This document shows positions 42,404 through 51,581 of a DNA stretch of 64,000 bases, piece by piece (position 1 is the first letter of the stretch; the number at the start of each line of letters is the position of its first letter). The DNA is taken from assembly GCF_030406385.1 (NCBI RefSeq), contig NZ_JAUEPM010000004.1, positions 186,001 to 250,000 of the forward strand. Reading direction: 5' to 3'. The notes beneath the pieces are model-generated. The model was given only the letters and a program-made list of their open reading frames with translations, did no database searches and was not told where the DNA came from. Both the position numbers and the translations under genes were made by a program. The DNA comes from Microbacterium oryzae (GTDB lineage: Bacteria; Actinomycetota; Actinomycetes; Actinomycetales; Microbacteriaceae).

Positions 42404-45160
42404 TCACGCTGTCTCCGCGGATTCGAGGGCGGGAAGCACCAGCTGCTGGCGCGCGCCCTCGTTCCCCGCGCGATCCGTGGCGGAGAACTCGATGATCTGC
42501 TCCCGATCGCCGAGCGTGCGGACGAACGCCTCCTGGAACGTCGCCCAGAACGTGCCCTCACCGCCCCACTGGATCCGCTCCACCCCGGAGGTGTCGTCCT
42601 GCGCGATGAGGGTGATCTCCACGCTCGCGCCGAGCGAGCGCACCCGCGCCTCGACGGCGGGAGCCGCGGTGTCCACGGCCAGCTCACGCGTGGCGTACCC
42701 GGTGAGCCCCGCCGCGCTCGTCGCGCGCGCCGCCACGCGGACGACGCCCTCGGCGTCGACCGGCACGGGGCCGTCGTAGACGCGCCACGGCTCCTCGCCG
42801 ATCCGCACCTCGACGAGGGGCTCGCCCTGCTCGCCCTCCGATACATCGATGGCCGCGACCGTGACGACCGGCGCCGCCGTGAACCAGCCCGAGCCGCCGG
42901 GAGGCGTGCCGGTCTCGATCGTCACGTGCGGGGGGAGCGGGACGTCGTCGAGGCCGCTCGGCAGCGCCCAGACGACATCGCCGGCCTCGCTGCTCTCCCA
43001 TCGCGCCGCCTCGCCGTCCGCGGCGGTGACGCGCGAACTCCAGCCCGCGCCCGTCCCACCGATGTCGGCGGCACCGGCGGCGGTGAGCACCCGCTCGAGT
43101 TCGGCCCGCGTGAGCAGCCCGTCGCGTCGCGCGGCGAGAGCGCTCTCCAGCACCCGGTCGAGGAACTCGTGCCGCGTGCGCGGGAGGGGCTCCGACCAGA
43201 CGTCGTCGAGAAGCGTCCGCCCGTCCGCGCGCACGCGCGCGGGAACATCCGTCGCGGTGCCGGCGAAGGCGATCTCGGCCGCTCGCGCGCGCACGTACAC
43301 GTGGTAGCGCGCATCGGAACCGGTCCAGACGGGCTCGAAGCGCATTCCCGAGATCGCGACGTGGCCATCCGTCTGCAGTCGCGCGCCCGCGTCTGCGGCG
43401 GCACTGCTCTCGAAGGCGTGGTCGTCGAGGAGGGTGCCGTCGAGCCGGCGCAGGCCGTCGAGCGGCAGCTCGCGCGTGGTCGTCGCGTCGTCACGGGCGA
43501 CGAGCACGCTCGGCCCGAGGTGCACGCTGCGGAGGGCCGGGTCGTCGATGGCGCCCTCCGCCTGCAGGGTCATCGGCACGTCGATCTCGACGACCTCGCC
43601 GCGGCTCCACCGACGGGCGATGGCGACGTACGCTCCCGGCTCACCGGCGCGCACCTCGTCGCCCACACGCAGCGTGGCGGGGCCGGACGCCCAGGCGGGG
43701 ATGCGCACGTGGAGCGTGAGCTCGACGGCATCCGCCTCCGGCTCGACGCGCAGCGCCGTGCGCCCGCTCCAGGGATGGCCGCTGTCGAGGACGACGTCGA
43801 CGGCCTGTTCCCCCCACGAGAGACGGGCCGGCACGAGGAGGTTGACCCACAGCTCAGGACCGCCGTCGGCCGCGCGGAAGAAGACCGTGTCCTGGTGCTT
43901 CACATGGTTCTCCAGGCCCGTCCCGCCGCAGCACGTGCCGACGTTGTCGAACTCGGGCAGCGCGCCGGGGTCGACCGGGAACATGTAGGCGACCTCGGGG
44001 CTCGTCGTGGAGCGGACTGCCCGCCGCGACGCCAGCACGTGGTTGAGCGACGCGCGCTCGTAGTAGGCCATGTACCGCGGATCCTCGGTGTGCTGGAAGA
44101 GCAGCCGCGCGATCTTCAGGAGGTTGTACGTCGCGCAGGTCTCGGCGTTCCGGCGTCCGATGTGCCCCGCAACCGTCTGCGGCGGTCCCCAGAGCTCGCT
44201 CTCGCCGGTGCCGCCATGAGCGAAGATGCGTCCGGGGACGATCTGCTCCCACAGGCCGATCACGGCGTCGAGGTATCGGCGCTCGCCGGTGACCTCGTAC
44301 TCGCGGACGTATCCGATGAGCTGCGGCAGGTGCTGGTTGGCGTGCATCCCGGTGAGGATGTCGGTGCCCGCAGCTCCCGCGTCGATGAGCCGGTCCATGT
44401 CGAACAGCCGCGCGGTGTCGAGGAACTCCGGGATGCCGGCGACGCGGCTGAGCCGCGCGAGCGTCTCGTTCATCCCGCCGTACTCGCCCGCGATGTACAG
44501 CGACCACATCCGCTGGATGCGGTCGTGGTCGAGTCGGCCGAGCCGCTGGGCGACCCAGCGTCCCATGGCGACGACGATCTCCAGCGCGCGCTCGCTGCCG
44601 ACGAGCTCGTACGCGTCGAGCAGCCCGGCCATGATCTTGTGGCACGTGTAGTACGGAGCCCAGATCTCGCCGTACGGGGCGAAGTGCTCCAGTCGCGCGA
44701 ACTGCCACTCGCCGTAGGCGGCGAGGAAGCCGGGGTGGGAGAAGCGGCCGGTCGCGGCGAGCGCCTCCTGCACCTCGCCGAGCCCGTCGACCATCTCGTC
44801 GACCTTCGCGCGCAGCGCCTCGTCGCGCTCGCTCGCAGCGGCCAGCGCCAGCATCGACAGGAAGTGGCCGGCGTAGTGCCCCCGCAGCAGGTTCGCGGTC
44901 TGCGCGCGGTCCTTCCCCGGGTAGTCGTCCTCGCCCCAGGCCTCCTCGTTCGGATGGCCGAAGCCCTCCCAGGCCCCGGGCGGCTCGGCCCCGAAGGTGT
45001 CGAGGCCCGCATTCGCGCGGAACACCGCGAGCAGGCGGTCGACCGGGTACGCGCGTGCGAGCTCGAGCATGGCGTCGCGCGCACGGAGGTAGACGCTGCC
45101 CTCGCCGAGGGCGACGTCGCCGAGCGGGAACGGCTCGAGGCGCGGCGCGGCACCCGTCAC
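42404..45160 (-). CDS. Glycoside hydrolase family 127 (DUF1680) beta-L-arabinofuranosidase
   Basis: 918 residues. The GH127 zinc/catalytic cysteines are all visible: E340 and C342 in NAETCATYNLLK and the C410-C411 pair in NVGTCCGGTGLENH. These match Glu338, Cys340, Cys417 and Cys418 of the Bifidobacterium HypBA1 enzyme as I recall it. The (beta/alpha)6-like domain covers about 1-450 and beta domains follow. The last ~140 residues are an OmpL47-like Ig-type repeat (DDTSGVERIQW, ATDRAGNEG). There is no signal peptide, so it acts in the cytoplasm. The GTG at 45160 overlaps the peptidase stop. Confidence 0.88.
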   Translation of the reverse strand: MTGAAPRLEPFPLGDVALGEGSVYLRARDAMLELARAYPVDRLLAVFRANAGLDTFGAEPPGAWEGFGHPNEEAWGEDDYPGKDRAQTANLLRGHYAGHFLSMLALAAASERDEALRAKVDEMVDGLGEVQEALAATGRFSHPGFLAAYGEWQFARLEHFAPYGEIWAPYYTCHKIMAGLLDAYELVGSERALEIVVAMGRWVAQRLGRLDHDRIQRMWSLYIAGEYGGMNETLARLSRVAGIPEFLDTARLFDMDRLIDAGAAGTDILTGMHANQHLPQLIGYVREYEVTGERRYLDAVIGLWEQIVPGRIFAHGGTGESELWGPPQTVAGHIGRRNAETCATYNLLKIARLLFQHTEDPRYMAYYERASLNHVLASRRAVRSTTSPEVAYMFPVDPGALPEFDNVGTCCGGTGLENHVKHQDTVFFRAADGGPELWVNLLVPARLSWGEQAVDVVLDSGHPWSGRTALRVEPEADAVELTLHVRIPAWASGPATLRVGDEVRAGEPGAYVAIARRWSRGEVVEIDVPMTLQAEGAIDDPALRSVHLGPSVLVARDDATTTRELPLDGLRRLDGTLLDDHAFESSAAADAGARLQTDGHVAISGMRFEPVWTGSDARYHVYVRARAAEIAFAGTATDVPARVRADGRTLLDDVWSEPLPRTRHEFLDRVLESALAARRDGLLTRAELERVLTAAGAADIGGTGAGWSSRVTAADGEAARWESSEAGDVVWALPSGLDDVPLPPHVTIETGTPPGGSGWFTAAPVVTVAAIDVSEGEQGEPLVEVRIGEEPWRVYDGPVPVDAEGVVRVAARATSAAGLTGYATRELAVDTAAPAVEARVRSLGASVEITLIAQDDTSGVERIQWGGEGTFWATFQEAFVRTLGDREQIIEFSATDRAGNEGARQQLVLPALESAETA

Positions 45161-46587
45161 CGTGGGGCCATCCGCTCGCCGACCCAGCGCTCGATGCCGG
45201 CGGCGTCGATGGGGAGGGCGTCGGAGAGGACCTCGGAACCGGTCTCGGTGACGAGGATGTCGTCCTCCAGGCGCACGCCGATGCCCCGCAGCTCCGGCGG
45301 CAGGGTGAGGTCGTGCGCGTGGAAGTAGAGCCCCGGCTCCACCGTCATGACGACGCCCGGCGCGAGGTCGGCGCCCATGTAGTCCTCGTAGTGCGCCTGA
45401 CTGCAGTCGTGAACGTCGAGCCCGAGGTGGTGGCCGATGCCGCACGCGAGGTACCGGCGGTGCTGCTGGCCCTGCGGTGACAGCGCCTCGTCGACGGAGA
45501 CCGGCAGCAGACCCCAGTCGTGGAGGCCCGTCGCGATGACCTCCATCGCCGCGAAGTGGAAGTCGAGGTAGGGCGTACCGGGCCGGATCTGGGCGAGGCC
45601 GGCGCGATGGGCCTTCTCCACGAGGTCGTGCACCTCTCGCTGCGTGGCATCGAACGTGCCGTCTGCGGGGAAGGTGCGGGTCACGTCGGCGGTGTAGAGC
45701 GAGCGCGCCTCGACGCCCATGTCGAGCAGGAGGAGCGCGTCGTCGTGCACCGGCCCGTCGCAGCGCACCCAGTGCAGGATCGGCGCGTGCGCTCCCGAGC
45801 CGACGATGGTGGAGTAGCCCGGTCCGTTGCCGAGGGTGCGGGCGTGACGGTCGAACGTGCCCTGCAGCCAGCGCTCGCCGAGGCCCTCGGCGATCGCGCG
45901 CGGGATCTCCGCGACCGTCGCGCCGAAGCCGCTGACGGTGGCGTCGATGGCCTCGCGCAGCTGCCCGATCTCCCACGCGTCCTTGACCATCCGCAGGTTC
46001 GACAGCGTGCGCTCGAGCTCGTCCGAGGCCTCCGCCCCGGGGACGACGGCGACGGCGGAGCGCGCGACCAGGGCGCCGTCGAGGCGAGAGGTCGCGGTGC
46101 CGAGCTCCGCGAGCGGGCGCACCTCGATGCCGAGGGCATCCGCCCACTCGGGAAGCCCCGCCGACGGCCCGACCCAGAGCTCGCCGTGCAGGGCGTTCGA
46201 GAAGAATCCGGCGTCGCCCGGTCGGAAGGGCGGCGGCATGTAGAGCACGGCGTCGTGCCCGCCGTCGCGGGCCCACATCACGAGCACGGCGTCCTCGACC
46301 TGGCAGGAGGTGAGCCACACGAAGCTGCTGTCGGCGCGGAAGCCGTAGGCCGCGTCGTCGTTGCGGATGGGCGCGGTGCCGGCGGCGACGACGAGGCTCT
46401 GCCCCGGGAGCGCGGCGCTCAGGCGATCGCGGTGGGCGGCGCTCGCGGCGGCCGCGCCGACGGGGAGGTCGGGACGGGTCTGGACGTCGGCCCATCCGCC
46501 GCCGATCCACTGCGTGAAGGCGGGGATGTCCGCCAGGCGCGGGTAGCGCGTTCCCGCGTACGGCGGGCGCGAGGTCGTCTCGGTCAT
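45157..46587 (-). CDS. M24 family aminopeptidase P-like (Xaa-Pro) peptidase
   Basis: 476 residues. An N-terminal AMP_N-like domain (about 1-180, with GFRADSSFVWLTSC) is joined to a pita-bread metallopeptidase domain. The metal ligands are all present: the Asp pair in LLLDMGVEARSLYTADVTR, His in CGIGHHLGLDVHD, and Glu in MTVEPGLYF and GVRLEDDILVTE. It removes N-terminal residues preceding proline or hydroxyproline. The ATG at 46587 overlaps the upstream hydrolase stop, and it sits in the peptide-importer operon. Confidence 0.92.
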   Translation of the reverse strand: MTETTSRPPYAGTRYPRLADIPAFTQWIGGGWADVQTRPDLPVGAAAASAAHRDRLSAALPGQSLVVAAGTAPIRNDDAAYGFRADSSFVWLTSCQVEDAVLVMWARDGGHDAVLYMPPPFRPGDAGFFSNALHGELWVGPSAGLPEWADALGIEVRPLAELGTATSRLDGALVARSAVAVVPGAEASDELERTLSNLRMVKDAWEIGQLREAIDATVSGFGATVAEIPRAIAEGLGERWLQGTFDRHARTLGNGPGYSTIVGSGAHAPILHWVRCDGPVHDDALLLLDMGVEARSLYTADVTRTFPADGTFDATQREVHDLVEKAHRAGLAQIRPGTPYLDFHFAAMEVIATGLHDWGLLPVSVDEALSPQGQQHRRYLACGIGHHLGLDVHDCSQAHYEDYMGADLAPGVVMTVEPGLYFHAHDLTLPPELRGIGVRLEDDILVTETGSEVLSDALPIDAAGIERWVGERMAPR

Positions 46588-47870
46588 GCTGTCTCTCCTC
46601 CGCGGTCGCGGACGATCTCCCGCAGGCGCGTGAAGGTGCGCCCCGAGCCGATGCCGTCGTGTTCGTATTCGTTGGTGACCCACCAGCCGGCGTTGCCGAG
46701 CCGGCCGAGGGTGTCGAGCTGCAGCCCCGCGTCGACGTACATGTCGTCGAAGTACACGGCGGCGGCGACCGGAACCTCGTTCGCCGCGAGCCGATCGAGG
46801 TCGTAGAGGGGGCTCCAGTCTGTGCGTGCCGCGAGCTCGTGCACCGCCGGCGCGAATCCGCGCAGCACGCGGATCTCGTCGAACATCCACGGGAAGGCCA
46901 TCTCGCCCGTGAAGAGCAGCGGGCGCCGGTCCTCGTCGAAGGCCGGGCGGCGGTCGCGCTCCGCCTGCGCGGCCCAGCCGGTGGCGCCGCTGTCGGGGTC
47001 GCCGTACAGGGTCTCCTGCAGCGTCCAGAACAGCGGGTTGCCCGCCGTCGAGCTGAGCGTCAGGACGTCCTGCAGGAACGCCTCGGAGAACCGGCCGGGG
47101 CGCACGAACGCCTTCTCGATGAGCCAGTGCAGGCGCTCGTGTCCGGGCTTCATGCCCATGTCGATGCCGAGGGCCTGGAAGCGGCGGATGGTGAGGACGT
47201 CGCCGTCGGGCAGCAGCACGTCGCCCGCGGCGAGCGCGTCGGCGATCTCCGCCACGCGCTCGACGTCGTCGGGATAGCGCCGGTACAGCTCGGCGGTCTT
47301 CGTCGCGACGCGGTCGAACGTGCGCCGGTAGACCTCGCTCGCTCGCGGCGGCGTGCCGGGCACGCCCCCGCAGACGTAGCTCGCCGCCAGGCCCTCGGGC
47401 GCGAAGGACAGATACGTCAGGGTGATCCAGCCGCCGTAGCTCTGCGCGAGCGCCGCCCAGCGCCGACCGCCGTAGAGGGCGTGGCGCACGTGCTCGAGGT
47501 CGCGCACGATCGAGTCCGCGCGGAAGTGGGCGAGGAAGTCCGCGCCGGCACGGCCATCCCCTCGCTCGGCGACGACACGCGCGTCGAGCGGCGTCGATCC
47601 GCCGGTGCCGCGCTGGTCGACGAGGACGACGCGGTAGGTGTCGAGCGCCTCCGCGATCCAGCCGTCGCGCGCGACAGGGCGCGGGTTCGCGCCGCCCGGC
47701 CCGCCCTGCAGGTAGGTCAGCAGGGGCGTCTCCGGGCGATCGCGCTCGGGGTCGACGAGCTCGCGGACGAGCAGCTCGATGCTCTCGCCGCCCGGCTCCG
47801 CCCAGTCGAGCGGCACGGTCACGCGCTGCTCGCGCACGCGCATCCCGCGCAGCATGTAGGTCGTCGTCAT
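46584..47870 (-). CDS. Alpha/beta hydrolase, proline iminopeptidase-like (S33)
   Basis: 428 residues. The oxyanion segment YLQGGPGGANPRP near residue 55, the DQRGTGGST motif and the nucleophile Ser in AQSYGGWITL match S33 peptidases that release N-terminal proline. The cap region follows the nucleophile. Acting with the M24 enzyme it could clear both Xaa-Pro and Pro-Xaa bonds of proline/hydroxyproline-rich peptides. The ATG at 47870 overlaps the ATPase stop (ATGA). Confidence 0.9.
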   Translation of the reverse strand: MTTTYMLRGMRVREQRVTVPLDWAEPGGESIELLVRELVDPERDRPETPLLTYLQGGPGGANPRPVARDGWIAEALDTYRVVLVDQRGTGGSTPLDARVVAERGDGRAGADFLAHFRADSIVRDLEHVRHALYGGRRWAALAQSYGGWITLTYLSFAPEGLAASYVCGGVPGTPPRASEVYRRTFDRVATKTAELYRRYPDDVERVAEIADALAAGDVLLPDGDVLTIRRFQALGIDMGMKPGHERLHWLIEKAFVRPGRFSEAFLQDVLTLSSTAGNPLFWTLQETLYGDPDSGATGWAAQAERDRRPAFDEDRRPLLFTGEMAFPWMFDEIRVLRGFAPAVHELAARTDWSPLYDLDRLAANEVPVAAAVYFDDMYVDAGLQLDTLGRLGNAGWWVTNEYEHDGIGSGRTFTRLREIVRDRGGETA

Positions 47871-48754
47871 CGTGCCCCCTCCGCGGCGTGCAGGCTCTCC
47901 TCGCGTCGCCGCTCCGCCTCGCGGCGCCGACGGTCCCACTCGGGGTTGATCCGCGGCACCGCGGAGAGCAGCGTGCGCGTGTACTCGTGCTGGGGCGCTT
48001 CGAAGATCTCGTCGCGCTCGCCGGTCTCGACGATCCGCCCCTGACTCATCACGGCGACGCGCGTGGCGATCTGCCGGACGACGGCGAGGTCGTGCGCGAT
48101 GAACAGGTAGCCGAACCCCTCGTCGGCCTGCAGGTCGCGCAGCAGGTTGATGACCTGCGCCTGCACCGACACGTCGAGCGCCGAGACCGCCTCGTCGCAG
48201 ATGACGAGCTTCGGGCCGACGGCCAGCGCCCGGGCGATGCCGATGCGCTGCGCCTGACCGCCGGAGAACTGCGAGGGGAGGCGGTCGGAGAAGTCGGGGT
48301 TCAGCCCGACGCGCTCCATGAGGGAGCGGGTGAACGCGCGGGCCCCGCCGGGGATCTTCCGTCCCTGGTAGACGAGGGGCGCCGTCACGAGGCGCTCGAC
48401 GGAGTGCCGGGGGTTCAGCGACGAGAACGGGTCCTGGAAGATGACCTGCACCTTCCCGCGGAAGTCGTGGAGCGCCCGCCCGCTGAGCGCCGTGACGTCC
48501 TGCCCCTCGAACTCGACGGTGCCGGCGTCGACGTCCATGAGGCGCGCGACGAGGCGGGCGGTCGTCGACTTGCCGGACCCCGACTCCCCCACGAGCGCCA
48601 TCGTCTCGCCGCGGCGGATCTCGAGCGAGACCTCGTCGACGGCGCGGAACGTCTTCTTCTTGCCGAGCACCGATGCCCGCCCGGTCGCGAAGTCCTTCAC
48701 GAGCCCCGTGGCACGGCACAGCGGAGTGTCGGTCGACATCGGAGCGGCGCTCAT
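47867..48754 (-). CDS. Oligopeptide/dipeptide ABC transporter ATPase (DppF/OppF type)
   Basis: 295 residues. Walker [11 protein letters not shown]-loop IFQDPFSSLNPR, signature FSGGQAQR, Walker B LVICDEAVSALD. The C-terminal APQHEYTRTLLSAVPRINPEW is the Opp/Dpp tail. It pairs with the upstream DppD-type ATPase and acts on the cytoplasmic face of the peptide importer. It is coupled to both neighbours by ATGA overlaps. Confidence 0.94.
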   Translation of the reverse strand: MSAAPMSTDTPLCRATGLVKDFATGRASVLGKKKTFRAVDEVSLEIRRGETMALVGESGSGKSTTARLVARLMDVDAGTVEFEGQDVTALSGRALHDFRGKVQVIFQDPFSSLNPRHSVERLVTAPLVYQGRKIPGGARAFTRSLMERVGLNPDFSDRLPSQFSGGQAQRIGIARALAVGPKLVICDEAVSALDVSVQAQVINLLRDLQADEGFGYLFIAHDLAVVRQIATRVAVMSQGRIVETGERDEIFEAPQHEYTRTLLSAVPRINPEWDRRRREAERRREESLHAAEGAR

Positions 48755-49617
48755 CGGGTTCCTCCTGTCGCGGTCGGGATGGCCGTGGTCCGCAGCGTCC
48801 CGATCTCGTCGTCGATGCGCGGCACGGCATCCAGCAGCCGGCGCGTGTAGTCGGCCTGCGGATCGCTGAAGACCTGCTCGGTCGTCCCCTGCTCGACCAC
48901 CGCGCCCTCGCGCATGACGACGATGTCGTCGGTGACCTCGCTCACGACAGCGAGGTCGTGCGTGATGAGGATGAGGCTCGCGCCGGTGTCCTGCCGGATC
49001 TCCGAGAGGAGGTCGAGGATCTGAGCCTGCACCGTGACGTCGAGCGCGGTGGTCGGCTCGTCGGCGATGATGAGGTCGGGCTCCATGCTCAACGCCATGG
49101 CGATCATGATGCGCTGGCGCATGCCTCCCGAGAACTGGTGCGGGTAGTGGTCGATGCGCTGGGCGGCATCGCGGATGTGCACGCGCTCGAGCGCCTCGAT
49201 GGCGACACGTCGCGCTTCGCGCCGGGACACGCCGCTGCGGTGGGAGAGGTACGCCTCGACGATCTGCGTGCCGACCTTGTAGTACGGGTTGAGCGACGAC
49301 AGCGGGTCCTGGAAGATCATCGCGATCCGGTCGCCCCGCACGCCGCGCATCTCCCGCTCCGGAAGCGCGGTGAGCTCCCGGCCGTCGAACGAGATGCGGC
49401 CGGTGGCGCTGCCGCCCTTCGGCAGCAGGCCCATGACGGCGAGGCTCGTCATCGACTTGCCCGATCCCGATTCGCCCACGATGCCGAGGGCGCCGCCGCG
49501 CGGCACCGAGAAGCTCAGGTTCTTCACGACGTCCGCGCGGCCCTTGGCTGTGGCGAATGAGACGGTGAGGTCGTCGACCGTGAGAAGCGCGCCCTGGTTC
49601 GTGGTCGGGCCGTTCAT
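48751..49617 (-). CDS. Oligopeptide/dipeptide ABC transporter ATPase (DppD/OppD type)
   Basis: 288 residues. Walker [10 protein letters not shown] (Met replaces the usual Thr/Ser at the end), Q-loop [14 protein letters not shown], signature FSGGMRQR, Walker [13 protein letters not shown], and the DppD-type end [16 protein letters not shown]. It is coupled to the permease upstream and the second ATPase downstream. Confidence 0.94.
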   Translation of the reverse strand: MNGPTTNQGALLTVDDLTVSFATAKGRADVVKNLSFSVPRGGALGIVGESGSGKSMTSLAVMGLLPKGGSATGRISFDGRELTALPEREMRGVRGDRIAMIFQDPLSSLNPYYKVGTQIVEAYLSHRSGVSRREARRVAIEALERVHIRDAAQRIDHYPHQFSGGMRQRIMIAMALSMEPDLIIADEPTTALDVTVQAQILDLLSEIRQDTGASLILITHDLAVVSEVTDDIVVMREGAVVEQGTTEQVFSDPQADYTRRLLDAVPRIDDEIGTLRTTAIPTATGGTR

Positions 49618-50612
49618 GCCTTCGCTCCTGTCCGGACGCGCGGGTCGATCGCGGAGTAGAGCAGATCGACGACGAGGTTGCCGATGATCACGAAGAACGC
49701 CGACAGCAGCGTGACCGCCATGATGACGGGCTGGTCGTTGCTCGAGATCGAGTCGGCGGTGAGCTTTCCCACGCCGTTGAGACCGAAGACCGTCTCGGTG
49801 ATGACCGCGCCGCCGAGGAGGCCGGCGAGGTCCATCCCGAAGATCGTCACGATCGGGGTGAGCGCGGGGCGCAGCGCGTGGCGGCGCCAGACGAGGCTCG
49901 GCGCCAGGCCCTTCGCCCGCGCGGTGCGCACGAAGTTCTCCTGCATCGTCTCGATGACGTTGGCGCGCGTGAGGCGCGTGTAGACCGCGGCGTATCCGAT
50001 CGCGAGCACGATCCACGGCATGAGGAAGTTGAGGAACCAGCGGCCCGGGTCCTGGCTGAACGGCACCGCCTGCGGGAACGGCAGCCAGCCGAGCGCGACG
50101 ACGAGGACGAACTGCAGCGCCAGCGCGAGGACGTAGTTCGGCACCGACATCGAGCCGAGGGTGAGTCCGGCGAAGAAGCGGTCGAGGAAGCGCCCCTCCT
50201 TCACCGCGCTCAGCACGCCCGAGGTCACACCGCCGAGCACCCACAGCACCGCGGCGCCGATGGCGATCGTCGCGGAGATCGGCAGCCGCTGCACGATCAT
50301 GTCGCCGACGAGCTGGCTGGTCTGGAAGGAGTAGCCCAGGCACGGCGCGGAGCAGGCGACGTCGGCGCCGGCGATGACGAAGGTGCGGCCGGCGAAGAGC
50401 CCGCCGACGTAGGTGAAGAACTGCGTCCAGAACGGCTCGTCGAGGCCGAGGCTCGTGCGGATCTGGTCGATGCGATCGGGTGTGCAGTTCTTGCCGCAGA
50501 TCTGCACGGCCGGATCCGGCGACAGCACGAAGAAGATGACGTAGGTGAACAGCGTCACCAGGAACAGCACCAGGGCCATCCCGAGCAGACGCGAGATGAT
50601 CAGACGGGTCAC
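49614..50612 (-). CDS. Oligopeptide/dipeptide ABC transporter permease (DppB type)
   Basis: 332 residues, six membrane helices. The long external loop after helix 1 is unusual in holding four cysteines (PAVQICGKNC and ADVACSAPC), which could form two disulfides. The EAA-type loop is FVRTARAKGLAPSLVWRRHALRPAL. The GTG at 50612 overlaps the DppC-type stop (GTGA). Confidence 0.93.
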   Translation of the reverse strand: MTRLIISRLLGMALVLFLVTLFTYVIFFVLSPDPAVQICGKNCTPDRIDQIRTSLGLDEPFWTQFFTYVGGLFAGRTFVIAGADVACSAPCLGYSFQTSQLVGDMIVQRLPISATIAIGAAVLWVLGGVTSGVLSAVKEGRFLDRFFAGLTLGSMSVPNYVLALALQFVLVVALGWLPFPQAVPFSQDPGRWFLNFLMPWIVLAIGYAAVYTRLTRANVIETMQENFVRTARAKGLAPSLVWRRHALRPALTPIVTIFGMDLAGLLGGAVITETVFGLNGVGKLTADSISSNDQPVIMAVTLLSAFFVIIGNLVVDLLYSAIDPRVRTGAKA

Positions 50613-51580
50613 GCGCGCACCTCTCCGCTGCCGACGATGACGCGCACCCGGTCGCCGAGCGTCGTGAACGACAGCACGAGCAGGAACAGGAAGACGCCCG
50701 GGATGATGAAGTACATCGGGTCGACCGCGTACCAGGGGGCGGCCGCCGCGATCATCTGACCCCAGCTCGGGGTGGGCGGCACAACGCCGACGCCGAGGAA
50801 CGACAGCCCCGCCTCGGTGCCGACATAGCCGGGGACGGCCAGGGTCGCCATCACGATGATGGTCGACTGCAGGTTCGGGAGGATCTCCCGGAAGATGATC
50901 TGCGCGTGGCTCGCGCCGGAGGCCTTCGCCGACTCGACGAACTCGCGCTCCTTGAGCGAGAGCGTCTGCGACCGGACGATGCGCGCGAGGTACGGCCATC
51001 CGAACAGCGAGATGACGAGCACGAGCAGCAGCACCCGGTTGTCGGCGGGCAGGGCCGACAGGATGGCGATCATGAAGATGAGGGCGGGGAACGCCATCAG
51101 GAACTCCATGACGCGCGAGATGACGGTGTCGACGAAGCCGCCGAAGTAGCCGGCGAGGAGTCCGAACACCACACCGAGCAGGGTGGTGAGGGCGGTGGCG
51201 CTCAGGGCGACGGTCAGCGAGACGCGGGCGCCGTAGACGATGCGCGCGAAGATGTCCCGGCCGCTGCCGGGCTCCACGCCGAACCAGTGCTGCGCGCTGA
51301 TTCCGCCCAGGGGGCCGAGGGGGATGGCGCCCATGTTCGGGTCGATCGCCGACTGGTCGAACGCGTACGGCCCCCATCCGCTGACCGCGACGATGAGCGG
51401 GGCGAGGATGGCCGCGAGGACCATGAGGACGATGTAGCCGGTGGACAGCACGGCGGGCACATCGGTGGCGAAGGCGCGGAGCAGGCGACGGCCCGGGGCC
51501 GTCGGCGACTCCTCGCGCATGTGCGCGGGGTCGCCGACGGCCGGGGTCTCAGCCTCGATTCCGGTCGAGGTGACGGTCAT
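50609..51580 (-). CDS. Oligopeptide/dipeptide ABC transporter permease (DppC type)
   Basis: 323 residues with a ~45-residue cytoplasmic N-terminus, six membrane helices and the EAA loop FVESAKASGASHAQIIFREILPNL. The FGVEPGSGRDIFARIVYGARVSL segment is diagnostic of DppC proteins. It lies only one base after the binding-protein stop. Confidence 0.94.
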   Translation of the reverse strand: MTVTSTGIEAETPAVGDPAHMREESPTAPGRRLLRAFATDVPAVLSTGYIVLMVLAAILAPLIVAVSGWGPYAFDQSAIDPNMGAIPLGPLGGISAQHWFGVEPGSGRDIFARIVYGARVSLTVALSATALTTLLGVVFGLLAGYFGGFVDTVISRVMEFLMAFPALIFMIAILSALPADNRVLLLVLVISLFGWPYLARIVRSQTLSLKEREFVESAKASGASHAQIIFREILPNLQSTIIVMATLAVPGYVGTEAGLSFLGVGVVPPTPSWGQMIAAAAPWYAVDPMYFIIPGVFLFLLVLSFTTLGDRVRVIVGSGEVRA

Positions 51581-51581
51581 C

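Noticed and set aside
42404..46510. A 1368-residue fusion of peptidase and GH127
   Set aside because: It is an open frame running through the antisense-free but out-of-frame M24 gene; the peptidase reads in another frame and the GTGA overlap gives the true start at 45160.
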